A program made the translations under genes and the position numbers. Below the pieces are notes generated by a model. That model saw nothing but the letters and a program-made list of their open reading frames with translations. It made no database searches and was not told the DNA's origin. From an uncultured Shimia sp. (GTDB taxonomy: Bacteria; Pseudomonadota; Alphaproteobacteria; Rhodobacterales; Rhodobacteraceae), in the NCBI RefSeq assembly GCF_947498095.1, contig NZ_CANMJE010000008.1:124001-188000 (forward strand): 64,000 nucleotides of DNA, in the 5' to 3' direction. Numbering within the stretch: the stretch's first letter is position 1; the number at the start of each line of letters is the position of its first letter. Below, piece after piece: positions 8,884 through 18,182 of this stretch.

Positions 8884-9492
8884 ATGAGCTGGATCACGAC
8901 CATTCCCTATGACGAGGCCACCGGCAAGTTGAAGCGGCTGTATGACCGGGTGAAGGGGCCTGAAAACAATGTCGACAACATCATGATGGCCCACAGTCTG
9001 CGGCCGCATTCGATGGAAGGGCATATGGCGATCTACAAGTATGTGCTGCACCATTCGGGCAATGCACTGCCCAAGTGGTTTCTGGAATGTCTTGGGGTCT
9101 GGGTCTCATCGCTGAATGACTGCGCCTATTGCGTCGAACATCATTTTGCCGGGATGAAACGGTTGCTGCAGGATGATGCGCGGGCCGAGGCTTTGCGGCT
9201 GGCCATTGACGCAGGCGCCATTGAGGCAGCCCCCTTGGATCGTGCGCAAAAGGCGGCGATGGCCTATGCAAAGACGTTGACCAAGGCGCCTGCAACCCTG
9301 ACCGAGGCAGATATCCAAGGCCTGCGTGAGGTCGGGTTCGACGATGGGGAAATTCTCGAAATCAATCAGGTTTCGGCTTATTTCTCTTATGCCAACCGGA
9401 CGGTTCTGGGGCTCGGATGTTCGACCGATGGGGACGTTCTGGGTCTGTCACCCAACAATTCGGACAATCCTGACGACTGGAACCACAGCTAA
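8884..9492 (+). CDS. AhpD-like peroxidase-related (carboxymuconolactone decarboxylase family) protein
   Basis: A 202-residue helical protein. The ribosome site GAGAGGA precedes the ATG at 8884. The AhpD core carries the CxxCxxxH redox motif as C80-AY-C83-VEH-H87, followed by AMAYAKTLTKAP and a long GFDDGEILEINQVSAYFSYANR helix typical of the uncharacterised peroxidase-related subfamily. Proteins of this type reduce peroxides or act as disulfide reductases; substrate unknown. Divergent from parE over 157 bases. Confidence 0.82.
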   Translation: MSWITTIPYDEATGKLKRLYDRVKGPENNVDNIMMAHSLRPHSMEGHMAIYKYVLHHSGNALPKWFLECLGVWVSSLNDCAYCVEHHFAGMKRLLQDDARAEALRLAIDAGAIEAAPLDRAQKAAMAYAKTLTKAPATLTEADIQGLREVGFDDGEILEINQVSAYFSYANRTVLGLGCSTDGDVLGLSPNNSDNPDDWNHS

Positions 9493-9524
9493 TCCAACAT
9501 CAAGGAGACCTGAGTTTCCGCAAA

Positions 9525-9569
9525 CAAAGGGTTTCGAAACCCTTTGCTTAAGCAAATTGGAATTTGCTT
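9525..9569. repeat. two adjacent perfect palindromes between convergent genes
   Basis: Positions 9525-9546 are a perfect 22-base palindrome centred on TTCGAA (arms CAAAGGGTTTC). Positions 9550-9569 are AAGCAAATT-GG-AATTTGCTT, nine-base arms with a GG centre. They are separated by three bases. No T-run follows, so this is not a standard intrinsic terminator; it could be a dispersed palindromic element or a transcript-end stabiliser between the convergent genes. Confidence 0.6.
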
Positions 9570-9605
9570 GGTGCGCCGAAACAACAGGTGTGTTTTCTGG
9601 TTTGT

Positions 9606-9890
9606 TCAGGACCAGATGATTTGCAAGTCTTCCCGAAAGGCAAAGCGCTTCAGATGGGCGTCGACGACCTCTTGAAACCGCTTCAGATCAGCCTCATCCG
9701 GAACGTGAACCTGCAATTCGAGGTGGTTGGTGTGTGCCACCATTGAGAGCGTGTTGCCGCTCTCAAAGGCGATCTCACCAGCCTCGGGGGAAAACTTGGC
9801 CTGCGCCTTGTGCGACCAGTGCTTGCACAGTTGTTGCAAGTAGCGATTGGCGTTTTCTGTGTCGGCGGTAGCCGAGGCTGTTTGGGGCAT
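9606..9890 (-). CDS. DUF2218 family protein
   Basis: A 94-residue protein with the DUF2218 layout: RYLQQLCKHWSHK near the N-terminus, an acidic beta-hairpin region, then LELQVHVPDEADLKRFQEVVDAHLKRFAFRE and terminal LQIIW. The family is small, cytoplasmic, often near siderophore or metal genes, and has no established activity. Transcribed toward the palindromic element at 9525-9569. Confidence 0.75.
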   Translation of the reverse strand: MPQTASATADTENANRYLQQLCKHWSHKAQAKFSPEAGEIAFESGNTLSMVAHTNHLELQVHVPDEADLKRFQEVVDAHLKRFAFREDLQIIWS

Positions 9891-10008
9891 GGATGGCTCC
9901 GAGGTGGGCGCTGATTGACGTTAAAATCACCCTAGCAGAAGGTCGGCATAAAAGCGCCATAAGAACGATGCAAGAGGCATTGATTTTGCCCCGCGGGTTG
10001 CAGGGAAA

Positions 10009-10022
10009 TTGACGCACATCAA
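10009..10022. promoter_or_regulatory. FNR/FnrL-type box upstream of ppk2
   Basis: TTGAC-GCAC-ATCAA fits the FNR/FnrL consensus TTGAY-N4-RTCAA exactly and lies 58 bases before the ppk2 start codon, a distance compatible with activation. This suggests induction of polyphosphate kinase 2 under low oxygen. The assignment rests on the motif and position alone. Confidence 0.6.
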
Positions 10023-10080
10023 AGCGCTGGTTTCGTTGTTGCGTTAAGGTTCGCGCAAGTTCAGACAAATGGAGAATTCT

Positions 10081-11043
10081 ATGACCGCAACGCCTGCGAA
10101 CACCCCTGCTGCAATCAAAAAAGCTGCTGAAGAAGCCAAGGCCTCCGTACAACCCAACGGCGCAGTGGCAGCCAAGGCGCGCAAAACCTCACCCAGTGCC
10201 GAAGAGATCCGCCGCGCCTTTGAAAGCGGCGAATATCCCTATGACACAAAGCTGTCGCGCCGCACGTACGAGACACAAAAGGCCAAGATTCAAGCCGAAC
10301 TTCTCAAGGTGCAATTGTGGGCACAGGAAACAGGCCAGAAATTCGTCATGATCTTTGAAGGACGTGATGCGGCCGGTAAGGGCGGGACGATCAAACGCTT
10401 TACCGAGCACCTCAATCCTCGGGCGGCGCGGGTTGTGGCTTTGAACAAGCCTACCGACGAAGAGCGCGGCCAATGGTACTTCCAACGCTATATCGACCAT
10501 CTGCCAACGGCGGGTGAAATGGTGCTCTATGACCGCTCTTGGTACAACCGCGCCGGTGTCGAGCGTGTGATGGGGTTCTGTGAGCCGGGCGAATATCTGG
10601 AATTCATGCGTCAGACTCCTGATTTGGAGCAGATGTTGGTGCGCTCTGGCATCCGACTTTACAAATACTGGTTCTCGGTCACGCAAGACGAACAACGTCG
10701 CCGCTTTGAAAGCCGCGAGAGCGATCCTTTGAAACAGTGGAAGCTGTCGCCGATCGACAAGGCGTCCTTGGGTAAATGGGATGATTACACCGAAGCGAAA
10801 GAGGCGATGTTCTTTTACACAGACACCGCAGATGCGCCTTGGACGGTGATCAAGTCGAACGACAAGAAACGCGCGCGTCTGAACTGTATGCTGCATTTCC
10901 TGGATTCGCTGGATTATCCGGGCAAAGATATCAAAATCGCACATGCCCCTGATCCGTTGATTGTTTCAACGGCAAGCCATGTGATCCATCGCTCGGATCA
11001 CATTCTGGGTACAGCTCTGCACCCGGACACGCGCAAGAAATAG
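10081..11043 (+). CDS. ppk2: polyphosphate kinase 2
   Basis: A 320-residue P-loop kinase that uses polyphosphate to phosphorylate nucleoside diphosphates (or the reverse). GGAG seven bases before the ATG at 10081 sets the start. The first 45 residues are Ala/Lys-rich and probably disordered. Walker A is EGRDAAGKGGTIKRF (about residues 93-107), Walker B VLYDRSWYNRAGVERVMGF (D151), and a basic lid with QDEQRRRFESRESDPLKQWK follows. One PPK2 domain only, so class I. An FNR-type box lies in its promoter and a terminator is embedded in the facing gene. Confidence 0.93.
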   Translation: MTATPANTPAAIKKAAEEAKASVQPNGAVAAKARKTSPSAEEIRRAFESGEYPYDTKLSRRTYETQKAKIQAELLKVQLWAQETGQKFVMIFEGRDAAGKGGTIKRFTEHLNPRAARVVALNKPTDEERGQWYFQRYIDHLPTAGEMVLYDRSWYNRAGVERVMGFCEPGEYLEFMRQTPDLEQMLVRSGIRLYKYWFSVTQDEQRRRFESRESDPLKQWKLSPIDKASLGKWDDYTEAKEAMFFYTDTADAPWTVIKSNDKKRARLNCMLHFLDSLDYPGKDIKIAHAPDPLIVSTASHVIHRSDHILGTALHPDTRKK

Positions 11044-11061
11044 GGCGCTGCTTGCGTTGCG

Positions 11062-11703
11062 CTACAGGAGGGAGCGCAGCGCAGTCTGAACTGGCAGAAG
11101 CTCTGAAAAGGCGGTCTCGACCCACGCGGTCAGGCCGCCTTTTTTCAGAGCTGCTTCATCGGTGTCAAACCAAAGTGTCAGCCCCTTGCGCCGCAACAGG
11201 GCGCCATGTGGATGATCCTTGTCAAAGGGGGCTGGCACGCGCTTGAGCTCGGGCTCTCCCAGTCGTGCGCCATTGTCCGTGAGCGTCGCAATCATGGCCG
11301 CGATCGCACCGCCATTGCTGTCTGCGGCCTCTCGCCATCGCACAAGCGCGTCCTTATCAAAGCCGAAGACGCCTGCGCCCACACTGATGTAATCCGGGGC
11401 CACGCCAAAAAACCAATTCAAGCCGCCTTGGGACCAGAGCATATGCAGATGCGTGTGATAAGGGGTTTTGTCCTTGGAAAACCGCACGTCGCGATGTGGG
11501 CGAAACAATTTGGTTTCAACGGGCGCTCCGGTCATTTTTTCAAGACGGGCTCCTACGACGTCCAGAAACGCAAGCGCCGGCGCCTTGAGATCCGCCTCGT
11601 AGTACGACTTGTTGGCGGTGAACCACTCGCGGTTGTTGGACGCAGACAGATCGCCCAGAAAGCGACGTGCGTCGGGGACCAATGTGTCGAAAGTGTCGGT
11701 CAT
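11062..11703 (-). CDS. DUF2461 / TIGR02453 family protein
   Basis: A 213-residue protein. CGGAGCAAGG just before the ATG at 11703 selects this start over one 39 bases upstream. Hallmarks of the family are FLGDLSASNNREWFTANKSYYE at the N-terminus, LFRPHRDVRFSKDKTPYHTHLH in the middle and a KGLTLWFDTDE segment. Biochemical function is unestablished. Its 3' end is convergent with ppk2, and the coding DNA for residues about 191-208 doubles as the ppk2 terminator on the other strand. Confidence 0.85.
   Translation of the reverse strand: MTDTFDTLVPDARRFLGDLSASNNREWFTANKSYYEADLKAPALAFLDVVGARLEKMTGAPVETKLFRPHRDVRFSKDKTPYHTHLHMLWSQGGLNWFFGVAPDYISVGAGVFGFDKDALVRWREAADSNGGAIAAMIATLTDNGARLGEPELKRVPAPFDKDHPHGALLRRKGLTLWFDTDEAALKKGGLTAWVETAFSELLPVQTALRSLL
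11099..11152 (+). terminator. ppk2 terminator embedded in the convergent gene
   Basis: Arms AGCTCTGAAAAGGCGG and CCGCCTTTTTTCAGAGCT are complementary apart from two extra T. The GGCGG/CCGCC stem is followed by six T on the + strand, giving a good intrinsic terminator about 60 bases past the ppk2 stop. The same DNA encodes the ALKKGG...TAFSEL stretch of the facing gene. Confidence 0.65.
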
Positions 11704-11798
11704 CCTTGCTCCGTAGTTTTCGGTAGAGTGCCAGACAGACACCGCCAGCGCAAATCAACCGCTTGCCAGTTTCTCCAAAGCCTCCTAAGCCTTGGGGT

Positions 11799-13166
11799 AT
11801 GACCTCACCCATGTCTTACTCTCAGCACACGCGCGCCGTGGTGCGCCTTGGCCTGCCGCTTGTCGGCGGGCATATTGCGCATTTTGCCATTGGCCTGACC
11901 GACACGGTGATGCTGGGCTGGTACAGTGTCGAGGCGCTGGCAGCGGTGGTGCTGGGCAGCACGTTCTTCTTTGTAACGTTCATTTTTGGATCGGGATTTG
12001 CCATCGCGGTGATGCCGTTGGTGGCCGAAGCGCATGCTGCAAAAGATGAAGTCACGCTGCGGCGGGTCACGCGGATGGGGATGTGGCTGTCGGTGATTTT
12101 TGCGGCGACGATTCTGCCGCTGTTCTGGTATTCTGGGGCGCTATTGTCGCTGCTGGGACAAACCGAGGAAACCGCTGAGCTGGCGCAGCGCTACCTGCGC
12201 ATCGTGGGGCCGGGAATGGTGCCGGCGCTGCTGGTCATGGTGTTGAAATCCTATCTGGCCGCGCTGGAACACACGCGTGTCGTGTTCTGGGTGACAGTGG
12301 CGGCAGCGGTGGTGAATGCCTTTGCCAACTACGCGCTGATTTTCGGCAACTGGGGTTTTCCGGAACTTGGCGTCGGTGGTGCCGCAATTGCATCGCTCAT
12401 GGTGCAGATTGTCTCGCTGGCTGGTTGCGTGGCCTATGCAAAACTGGCCTTGCCCGAGCACACGTTGTTTGGCCGTCTGTGGCGCCCGGATTGGGACGCC
12501 TTTGGCCAGGTCTTTCGTCTTGGTGCACCGATCGGGGTCACCAACCTTTCCGAGGTGTCTCTATTTGCGGCCTCAAGTGTGATGATGGGCTGGCTGGGGA
12601 CAATCCCACTGGCGGCACATGGGATCGCGCTTCAACTGGCAAGCCTGGCCTTCATGGTGCAACTGGGGCTGTCGAGTGCCGCCACGGTGCGGGCAGGCAA
12701 CGCGATGGGACGCCGCGATGCACAGCATCTAAGCCGGGGCGCCATCGTGGCGATTGCATTGTCTTTGCTGGCGGGGGCTATCTCGGTGGTGGTGCTCTTG
12801 GTGTTCCCAGAGCAGCTTTTGTCGATGTTCATCAATCCGGAAGAATCCGAACGCGACGCGATCCTTGCCGTGGGCGTGTCGCTCTTGTTTGTGGCGGCTT
12901 TGTTCCAGGTCATGGATGGCGCTCAGGTTATGGCGCTGGGCCTGTTGCGCGGGGTTAAAGACACCAGCGCGCCCATGATTATCGCCGCCATCAGCTATTG
13001 GCTGATCGGCGTGCCCTGTGGTTATGCTTTTGGCTTTATTCTGGGCTGGGAAGGGGTCGGCGTCTGGCTGGGCCTTGTGGTTGGGTTGACGGTTGCCGCG
13101 ATCCTGTTGATGTGGCGTTTCTGGGGGCCGAAAATCGCCAGCCTGCGGCGGGCTTTTGCGGCCTGA
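11799..13166 (+). CDS. MATE family multidrug efflux transporter
   Basis: A 455-residue inner-membrane protein with about 12 transmembrane helices in two homologous halves. MATE landmarks include the opening LGLPLVGGHIAHFAIGLTDTVMLGWYS and the second-half counterpart GAPIGVTNLSEVSLFAASSVMMGWLG. NorM-type members exchange cationic drugs for Na+ or H+. Start is uncertain between ATG codons at 11799 and 11811; neither has a strong ribosome site. It is divergent from the DUF2461 gene. Confidence 0.9.
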   Translation: MTSPMSYSQHTRAVVRLGLPLVGGHIAHFAIGLTDTVMLGWYSVEALAAVVLGSTFFFVTFIFGSGFAIAVMPLVAEAHAAKDEVTLRRVTRMGMWLSVIFAATILPLFWYSGALLSLLGQTEETAELAQRYLRIVGPGMVPALLVMVLKSYLAALEHTRVVFWVTVAAAVVNAFANYALIFGNWGFPELGVGGAAIASLMVQIVSLAGCVAYAKLALPEHTLFGRLWRPDWDAFGQVFRLGAPIGVTNLSEVSLFAASSVMMGWLGTIPLAAHGIALQLASLAFMVQLGLSSAATVRAGNAMGRRDAQHLSRGAIVAIALSLLAGAISVVVLLVFPEQLLSMFINPEESERDAILAVGVSLLFVAALFQVMDGAQVMALGLLRGVKDTSAPMIIAAISYWLIGVPCGYAFGFILGWEGVGVWLGLVVGLTVAAILLMWRFWGPKIASLRRAFAA

Positions 13167-13173
13167 CCCGCAA

Positions 13174-13575
13174 TCACTCTCTCGTCAAACGATCCGCTTT
13201 TTTGCGTACCAGAACCGAGCGCAGGTCGTTCATCGCCAGAAGCAGCGCATCGGTGACGTCTTCCAGTTGTTCATCACTGGCCCGTGACTGCGCCCATTGC
13301 GTGGTCAGGTTCATGTGATCCACTGCCCGGTGAATGTCATCAATGTCCCGATGTGCCAGAATCTCTTGTCGTTCGACCATCCACTCGCGGATCGCCTCGA
13401 GGTCTTCTTGCGACAGGGTGCGGTCCCCGTGCGGTTTGATCTCGCCGTTGCGAATATTCACAACGGCGATTTGATCCATATCGATGCGTCGCTGACGGTT
13501 CTCGGTGTTCACCCGAAACACAAATGCCCCATTCTCACGAACACGGAAATAGTATTCAGGCAGTACAGCTGACAT
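13174..13575 (-). CDS. conserved hypothetical protein (133 residues)
   Basis: I do not recognise a named family. The protein begins MSAVLPEYYFRVRENGAFVFRVNTENRQRRIDM, a beta-rich segment, followed by a helical part LSQEDLEAIREWMVERQEILAHRDIDDIHRAVDHMN and a charged C-terminus. There is no signal peptide or membrane segment. It lies nine bases downstream of the aspartate aminotransferase stop on the same strand, so it is probably co-transcribed with it. Confidence 0.7.
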   Translation of the reverse strand: MSAVLPEYYFRVRENGAFVFRVNTENRQRRIDMDQIAVVNIRNGEIKPHGDRTLSQEDLEAIREWMVERQEILAHRDIDDIHRAVDHMNLTTQWAQSRASDEQLEDVTDALLLAMNDLRSVLVRKKADRLTRE

Positions 13576-13584
13576 CGCAGTCCC

Positions 13585-14805
<1,221 letters not shown>

Positions 14806-14872
14806 TCAATGCTTCCATGTCTTAGGGTGCGCCTCGCACCCGATCAAGCGCTTAGGCAAAGGAAGCTCGCAA

Positions 14873-15298
14873 ATGGCTGAAGATATCAGCGACGACGACT
14901 ATCATGACTATTGGTATGGCGATGACGTGGCGACGTTCGGGGACCGTTTGGCAGCAGCACGCGACTATCAGGGCCTAGGTCAGGAAGAATTTGCGCGGCG
15001 CCTTGGCGTCAAGCTGTCGACCGCGCGGGGTTGGGAAGACGATGTGAGCGAGCCTCGCGCCAACAAATTGCAGATGATGGCCGGGTTGTTGAACGTATCC
15101 GTTGTCTGGTTGTTGACCGGCGAAGGTGAAGGCATCTCATCGGCTCTTGACGAAGGTGAGACCTACAATCCCGAACTGGCCGGGCTTTTGGTGGAGTTGC
15201 GCGACGTGCGTGCGCAGATGAAGAACAGCCTCGACCAAATGGCGCGGCTAGAGAAAAAGCTGCGGTTGGTTGTGAAAGAGACTGAACCAAATGACTGA
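14873..15298 (+). CDS. XRE-family helix-turn-helix regulator
   Basis: A 141-residue protein. AAGGAAG before the ATG at 14873 fixes the start. After an acidic, tyrosine-rich lead (DDDYHDYWYGDD), residues about 22-82 form an HTH_3 domain: FGDRLAAARDYQGLGQEEFARRLGVKLSTARGWEDD. A C-terminal helix rich in Arg/Lys/Glu (about 105-135) could be a coiled-coil dimeriser. The stop overlaps the sdhE start by eight bases, so the two are translationally coupled. Targets unknown. Confidence 0.85.
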   Translation: MAEDISDDDYHDYWYGDDVATFGDRLAAARDYQGLGQEEFARRLGVKLSTARGWEDDVSEPRANKLQMMAGLLNVSVVWLLTGEGEGISSALDEGETYNPELAGLLVELRDVRAQMKNSLDQMARLEKKLRLVVKETEPND

Positions 15299-15554
15299 AA
15301 CGCATGAGCACCGCCTGAAACGGATGAAGATGCGCTCGATGCGGCGCGGCATCAAAGAGATGGATTTGATTCTGGAGCGCTATGCCGATGACAATCTGGC
15401 GCAGATGGATGCGCCAACTTTGGATCTCTATGATGCTCTGCTACATGAAAACGATCAGGACCTGTATCAGTGGGTGACCGGACAGGTCGCTGCACCCGAA
15501 AAGTTCTCGGCGTTGATCCACGATATCTCGCAGGCCATCTCGGGCTCCAAATAG
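15291..15554 (+). CDS. sdhE: succinate dehydrogenase assembly factor SdhE (FAD assembly factor)
   Basis: An 87-residue all-helical protein of the Sdh5/YgfY/DUF339 family, which promotes covalent FAD attachment to the SdhA flavoprotein. The essential RGxxE motif is present as R19-G20-I-K-E23, followed by MDLILERYAD and the family-typical LHENDQDLYQWVTGQ. The start codon lies inside the end of the preceding HTH regulator gene, an eight-base overlap. sdh structural genes are not in this window. Confidence 0.92.
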   Translation: MTETHEHRLKRMKMRSMRRGIKEMDLILERYADDNLAQMDAPTLDLYDALLHENDQDLYQWVTGQVAAPEKFSALIHDISQAISGSK

Positions 15555-15645
15555 ATCGCATTTTAAGCGATTACCGCACGACTTAACCTAATGTTCGTGT
15601 TTTTCCCCCAGTTTCCGATTTGAGGAATGACTGCCGGAGACAAAC

Positions 15646-16185
15646 ATGAGTATTCACGGATCGATTGGAGAGAAGACGGACAAGGGCTTTATGTTGTCTT
15701 ATCTGGATTCCCTTGCATTGGTTGAGCGGCTGCACCGCTTATTGCTGGATGTTATCAAGGATGAATTTGAACGCGTCGGCGTGTTGGAAATCAACGCGGT
15801 TCAGGCGTTGCTGCTGTTCAATATTGGCGACAACGAGGTGACCGCCGGCGAATTGAAATCGCGCGGGTACTATCAGGGCAGCAACGTCAGCTACAATCTC
15901 AAGAAGCTGGTTGAGATGGGCTATATGCACCACCAGCGCTGCGAGGTTGACCGTCGCTCGGTTCGCGTGCGTCTGACGCCTAAAGGGCGCGAGACTCACC
16001 TGGTTGTTGAGGCGCTGTTTGGCCGCCACGCCGAGGGCCTGCAATCCAAGGGTATTCTGGGGGCGACGGTATTGACGGTATCACCTTTGCCCTGCGTCGG
16101 GTCGAACGCTACTGGAGTGACCAGATCCGCTATATCTATTGATTTGCGCCAAGCGACCCGTAAGCGCTGCGCAGAGTTTTGGTAA
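15646..16185 (+). CDS. winged-helix (MarR-type) regulator with C-terminal frameshift
   Basis: The frame from 15646 encodes a conserved alphaproteobacterial MarR-like regulator: MLSYLDSLALVERLHRLLLDVIK, then a winged helix NEVTAGELKSRGYYQGSNVSYNLKKLVEMGY and DRRSVRVRLTPKGR wing. After about residue 138 it becomes unrelated sequence ending at 16185. In the next frame from about 16069 the DNA encodes DGITFALRRVERYWSDQIRY, which ends at a TGA at 16140-16142 and is what the family C-terminus looks like. One missing G in the five-G run at 16059-16063 explains this. It may be a sequencing error, a polymorphism or a true mutation. Confidence 0.8.
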   Translation: MSIHGSIGEKTDKGFMLSYLDSLALVERLHRLLLDVIKDEFERVGVLEINAVQALLLFNIGDNEVTAGELKSRGYYQGSNVSYNLKKLVEMGYMHHQRCEVDRRSVRVRLTPKGRETHLVVEALFGRHAEGLQSKGILGATVLTVSPLPCVGSNATGVTRSAISIDLRQATRKRCAEFW

Positions 16186-16208
16186 TGAGTGCGGGTCGTC
16201 CTAATCCG

Positions 16209-16916
16209 TCAGAGTTCGGGTGTTGACCCGGCCAGTGAGAGCCCTTGCAACTCACGCAAAAGTTTGCGCGCCATGGCGCGTTCATAGTCATCAAAACTCT
16301 GTGCAGTCTCAACAAACGCACCGGGGCCGCGAATAACATTGGCTGTGTAATAGGCGCTAAGTTCCTGTAGCGACAGTTTGGCGTTTCCACTGTCATCGCC
16401 AATGGTCAGCCCATTCACGACCAGCCAGCCGGGGCTTGGCACCGATTGGGGCAGGGGACCTGTATTGGATTTCCCGTCCCCGGAAATATCCAGCGTACGC
16501 TTGGGGCAATCAGATTGGATTTCCAGCAATTCCGTGCCGTAGGTTATCGCTGAGCCCAACGCAGTTGAGGGATCTGCGGGACGTCTTTGGGTTTGGTGCA
16601 ACAGAGCGATGATCTGATCCAGGTCCTGAAGCGTTGTCACCTCGGTCCAGCCGACCAGCAAACGGCGATTGAATTGACGTGGCCCGCTCCATTCAAAGAC
16701 CGCCAGACGCACAGGCCAATCTGGTTCGGCCAACAGAACCTCGCGTACTTCGGGCGCGCTCAGCGCGGCGGCCAAGCCATCCAATTGCAACCGATACTCG
16801 TTTGTGTCGACCGAGCCTGACACGTCCAGCCCCAGTGCCAGCGCCTGACGGCAGTCTGCCTGTGCGCCCGATGCGATCATGAGCGCAGCCAACAAAGGGA
16901 TGACCAGGCGCGTCAC
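16209..16916 (-). CDS. secreted DUF1194 (von Willebrand A-like) protein
   Basis: A 235-residue protein with signal peptide MTRLVIPLLAALMIASGAQA. The fold is vWA-like: LGLDVSGSVDTNEY carries a DxSxS MIDAS metal site, and LDISGDGKSN supplies a second acidic loop. DUF1194 proteins are exported and presumed to bind divalent metal and a ligand; no specific function is known. Its start overlaps the stop of the upstream paralogue by four bases (ATGA), so both are made together. Confidence 0.82.
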   Translation of the reverse strand: MTRLVIPLLAALMIASGAQADCRQALALGLDVSGSVDTNEYRLQLDGLAAALSAPEVREVLLAEPDWPVRLAVFEWSGPRQFNRRLLVGWTEVTTLQDLDQIIALLHQTQRRPADPSTALGSAITYGTELLEIQSDCPKRTLDISGDGKSNTGPLPQSVPSPGWLVVNGLTIGDDSGNAKLSLQELSAYYTANVIRGPGAFVETAQSFDDYERAMARKLLRELQGLSLAGSTPEL

Positions 16917-17626
16917 GGCTGGTCCATTTTCATGGTCACCGCCAAAGGTGCCAGTTCCCGTTCCAGCTTTCGGGTCATGGCCCGCTCGTAGTCGCCATAG
17001 TTCTGGGCTTCTTCCACAAAGGCGTTGGGGCCTCGGATCACCTCGCGGCGGTAATAGCCGGCGATGTCGATCGGCACCGCGGTGAATGCCGCCATGGATG
17101 TGCCTACTGTCTTAATGGCCAGTCCATTTACAGTGATGTTTTCAAAGGGAAAGTACTTGTAAGCTTTGTCTGGTGGGAACCCGTCGTTGTTCTTGCCGTC
17201 ACCACTCACATCCAGTGTTTTGGCTGTGCAATCCGGGCCGTTGGCCATCAATGCAGACGCATATGCCAAAGCCTGCCCTAGGGCCGTCGCTTCGGTATTG
17301 TTTGTGCGTTTTGATGCGCGCAGCAATTCTGCGACGTCCAGCAGATCCTGTGGCGTATCAATCATACGCCAATCCACCAACAGGCGCTGATGCTTGGCGC
17401 CGCTCCATTCAAACACGGCCAGAGCAACCGGTTGAGGAGACAGGAAAAATGCGCGCTCAACATCCGGTGCGATCAGCGCGTTGGCCAGGCCGCGCCGCTG
17501 AAACGTATCTTCCAGCGTGTCCACGGACGAGGACACGTCCAGCGCCAGAGCCAGCGCGAGGCGACACTCGGCCGCCTCAGCCTGAGCAGCCATCAACAGG
17601 CTGCCGAGGGCAAAAGCCCGGATCAC
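16913..17626 (-). CDS. secreted DUF1194 (von Willebrand A-like) protein, paralogue
   Basis: A 237-residue paralogue of the next gene. The GTG at 17626 overlaps the glyoxalase stop as GTGA and yields a normal signal peptide (VIRAFALGSLLMAAQAEAA); an earlier GTG at 17656 would add ten charged residues. MIDAS motif LALDVSSSVDT and LDVSGDGKNNDGFPP match the sister protein, as do the EVIRGPNAFVEEAQNYGDYERAM tail residues. Middle loops differ, so the two may bind different ligands or form a heteromer. Confidence 0.8.
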   Translation of the reverse strand: MIRAFALGSLLMAAQAEAAECRLALALALDVSSSVDTLEDTFQRRGLANALIAPDVERAFFLSPQPVALAVFEWSGAKHQRLLVDWRMIDTPQDLLDVAELLRASKRTNNTEATALGQALAYASALMANGPDCTAKTLDVSGDGKNNDGFPPDKAYKYFPFENITVNGLAIKTVGTSMAAFTAVPIDIAGYYRREVIRGPNAFVEEAQNYGDYERAMTRKLERELAPLAVTMKMDQP

Positions 17627-18051
17627 CAGTGTCCGACGCTGTCCATACTGGTCCACGGCTCTGCCGGTGCCAGAGCGTCACCCTGTTGCAGGAGTTCGAT
17701 CGAGATATTGTCTGGTGAGCGCACAAACGCCATGCGCCCGTCGCGCGGGGGGCGATTGATGGTCACACCATTGTCCATCAGGTGTTGGCACATCTCGTAG
17801 ATATTACCGACCTCGTAGGCGAGATGACCAAAATGCCGCGAGTCGCTGGGCAAGCCGTCATCGCCATCCCAGTTATAGGTCAGCTCTAAAGGTGTCTCTT
17901 CGTTGCCTTCCGAGGCCAGATAGATCAGCGTAAAGCGGCCCGCGTCACTGTCCCAGCGTCGGATTTCCTTGAGGCCAAGCAAGGCATAAAACGCCATAGA
18001 CGCCTCAAGATCGCTGACACGCACCATCGTGTGCAGGTATTTCAGATGCAT
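17623..18051 (-). CDS. gloA: lactoylglutathione lyase-like (glyoxalase I, VOC family)
   Basis: A 142-residue VOC-fold protein. AAGGGGA upstream of the ATG at 18051 sets the start. Features of glyoxalase I: KYLHTMVRVSDLEASMAFYALLGL, ETPLELTYNWD and FVRSPDNISIELLQQG supply the metal-binding His/Glu pattern (H7, E in LELTYN, H near 75, E in IELLQ). The enzyme isomerises the glutathione hemithioacetal of methylglyoxal. It is the first gene of an apparent three-gene unit with the DUF1194 pair. Confidence 0.85.
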   Translation of the reverse strand: MHLKYLHTMVRVSDLEASMAFYALLGLKEIRRWDSDAGRFTLIYLASEGNEETPLELTYNWDGDDGLPSDSRHFGHLAYEVGNIYEMCQHLMDNGVTINRPPRDGRMAFVRSPDNISIELLQQGDALAPAEPWTSMDSVGHW

Positions 18052-18182
18052 CGTTTTCCCCTTTGCATGTGTTGACGCGATCAAACCACTGCCTTGCCCA
18101 TGTTTCCAGTCCAAACCGCCTTGGCGCGCGTTCACGAAGTCTTTATGACTAGGCCAAGAACAATTCCCGGGGGGAAGAGCAG

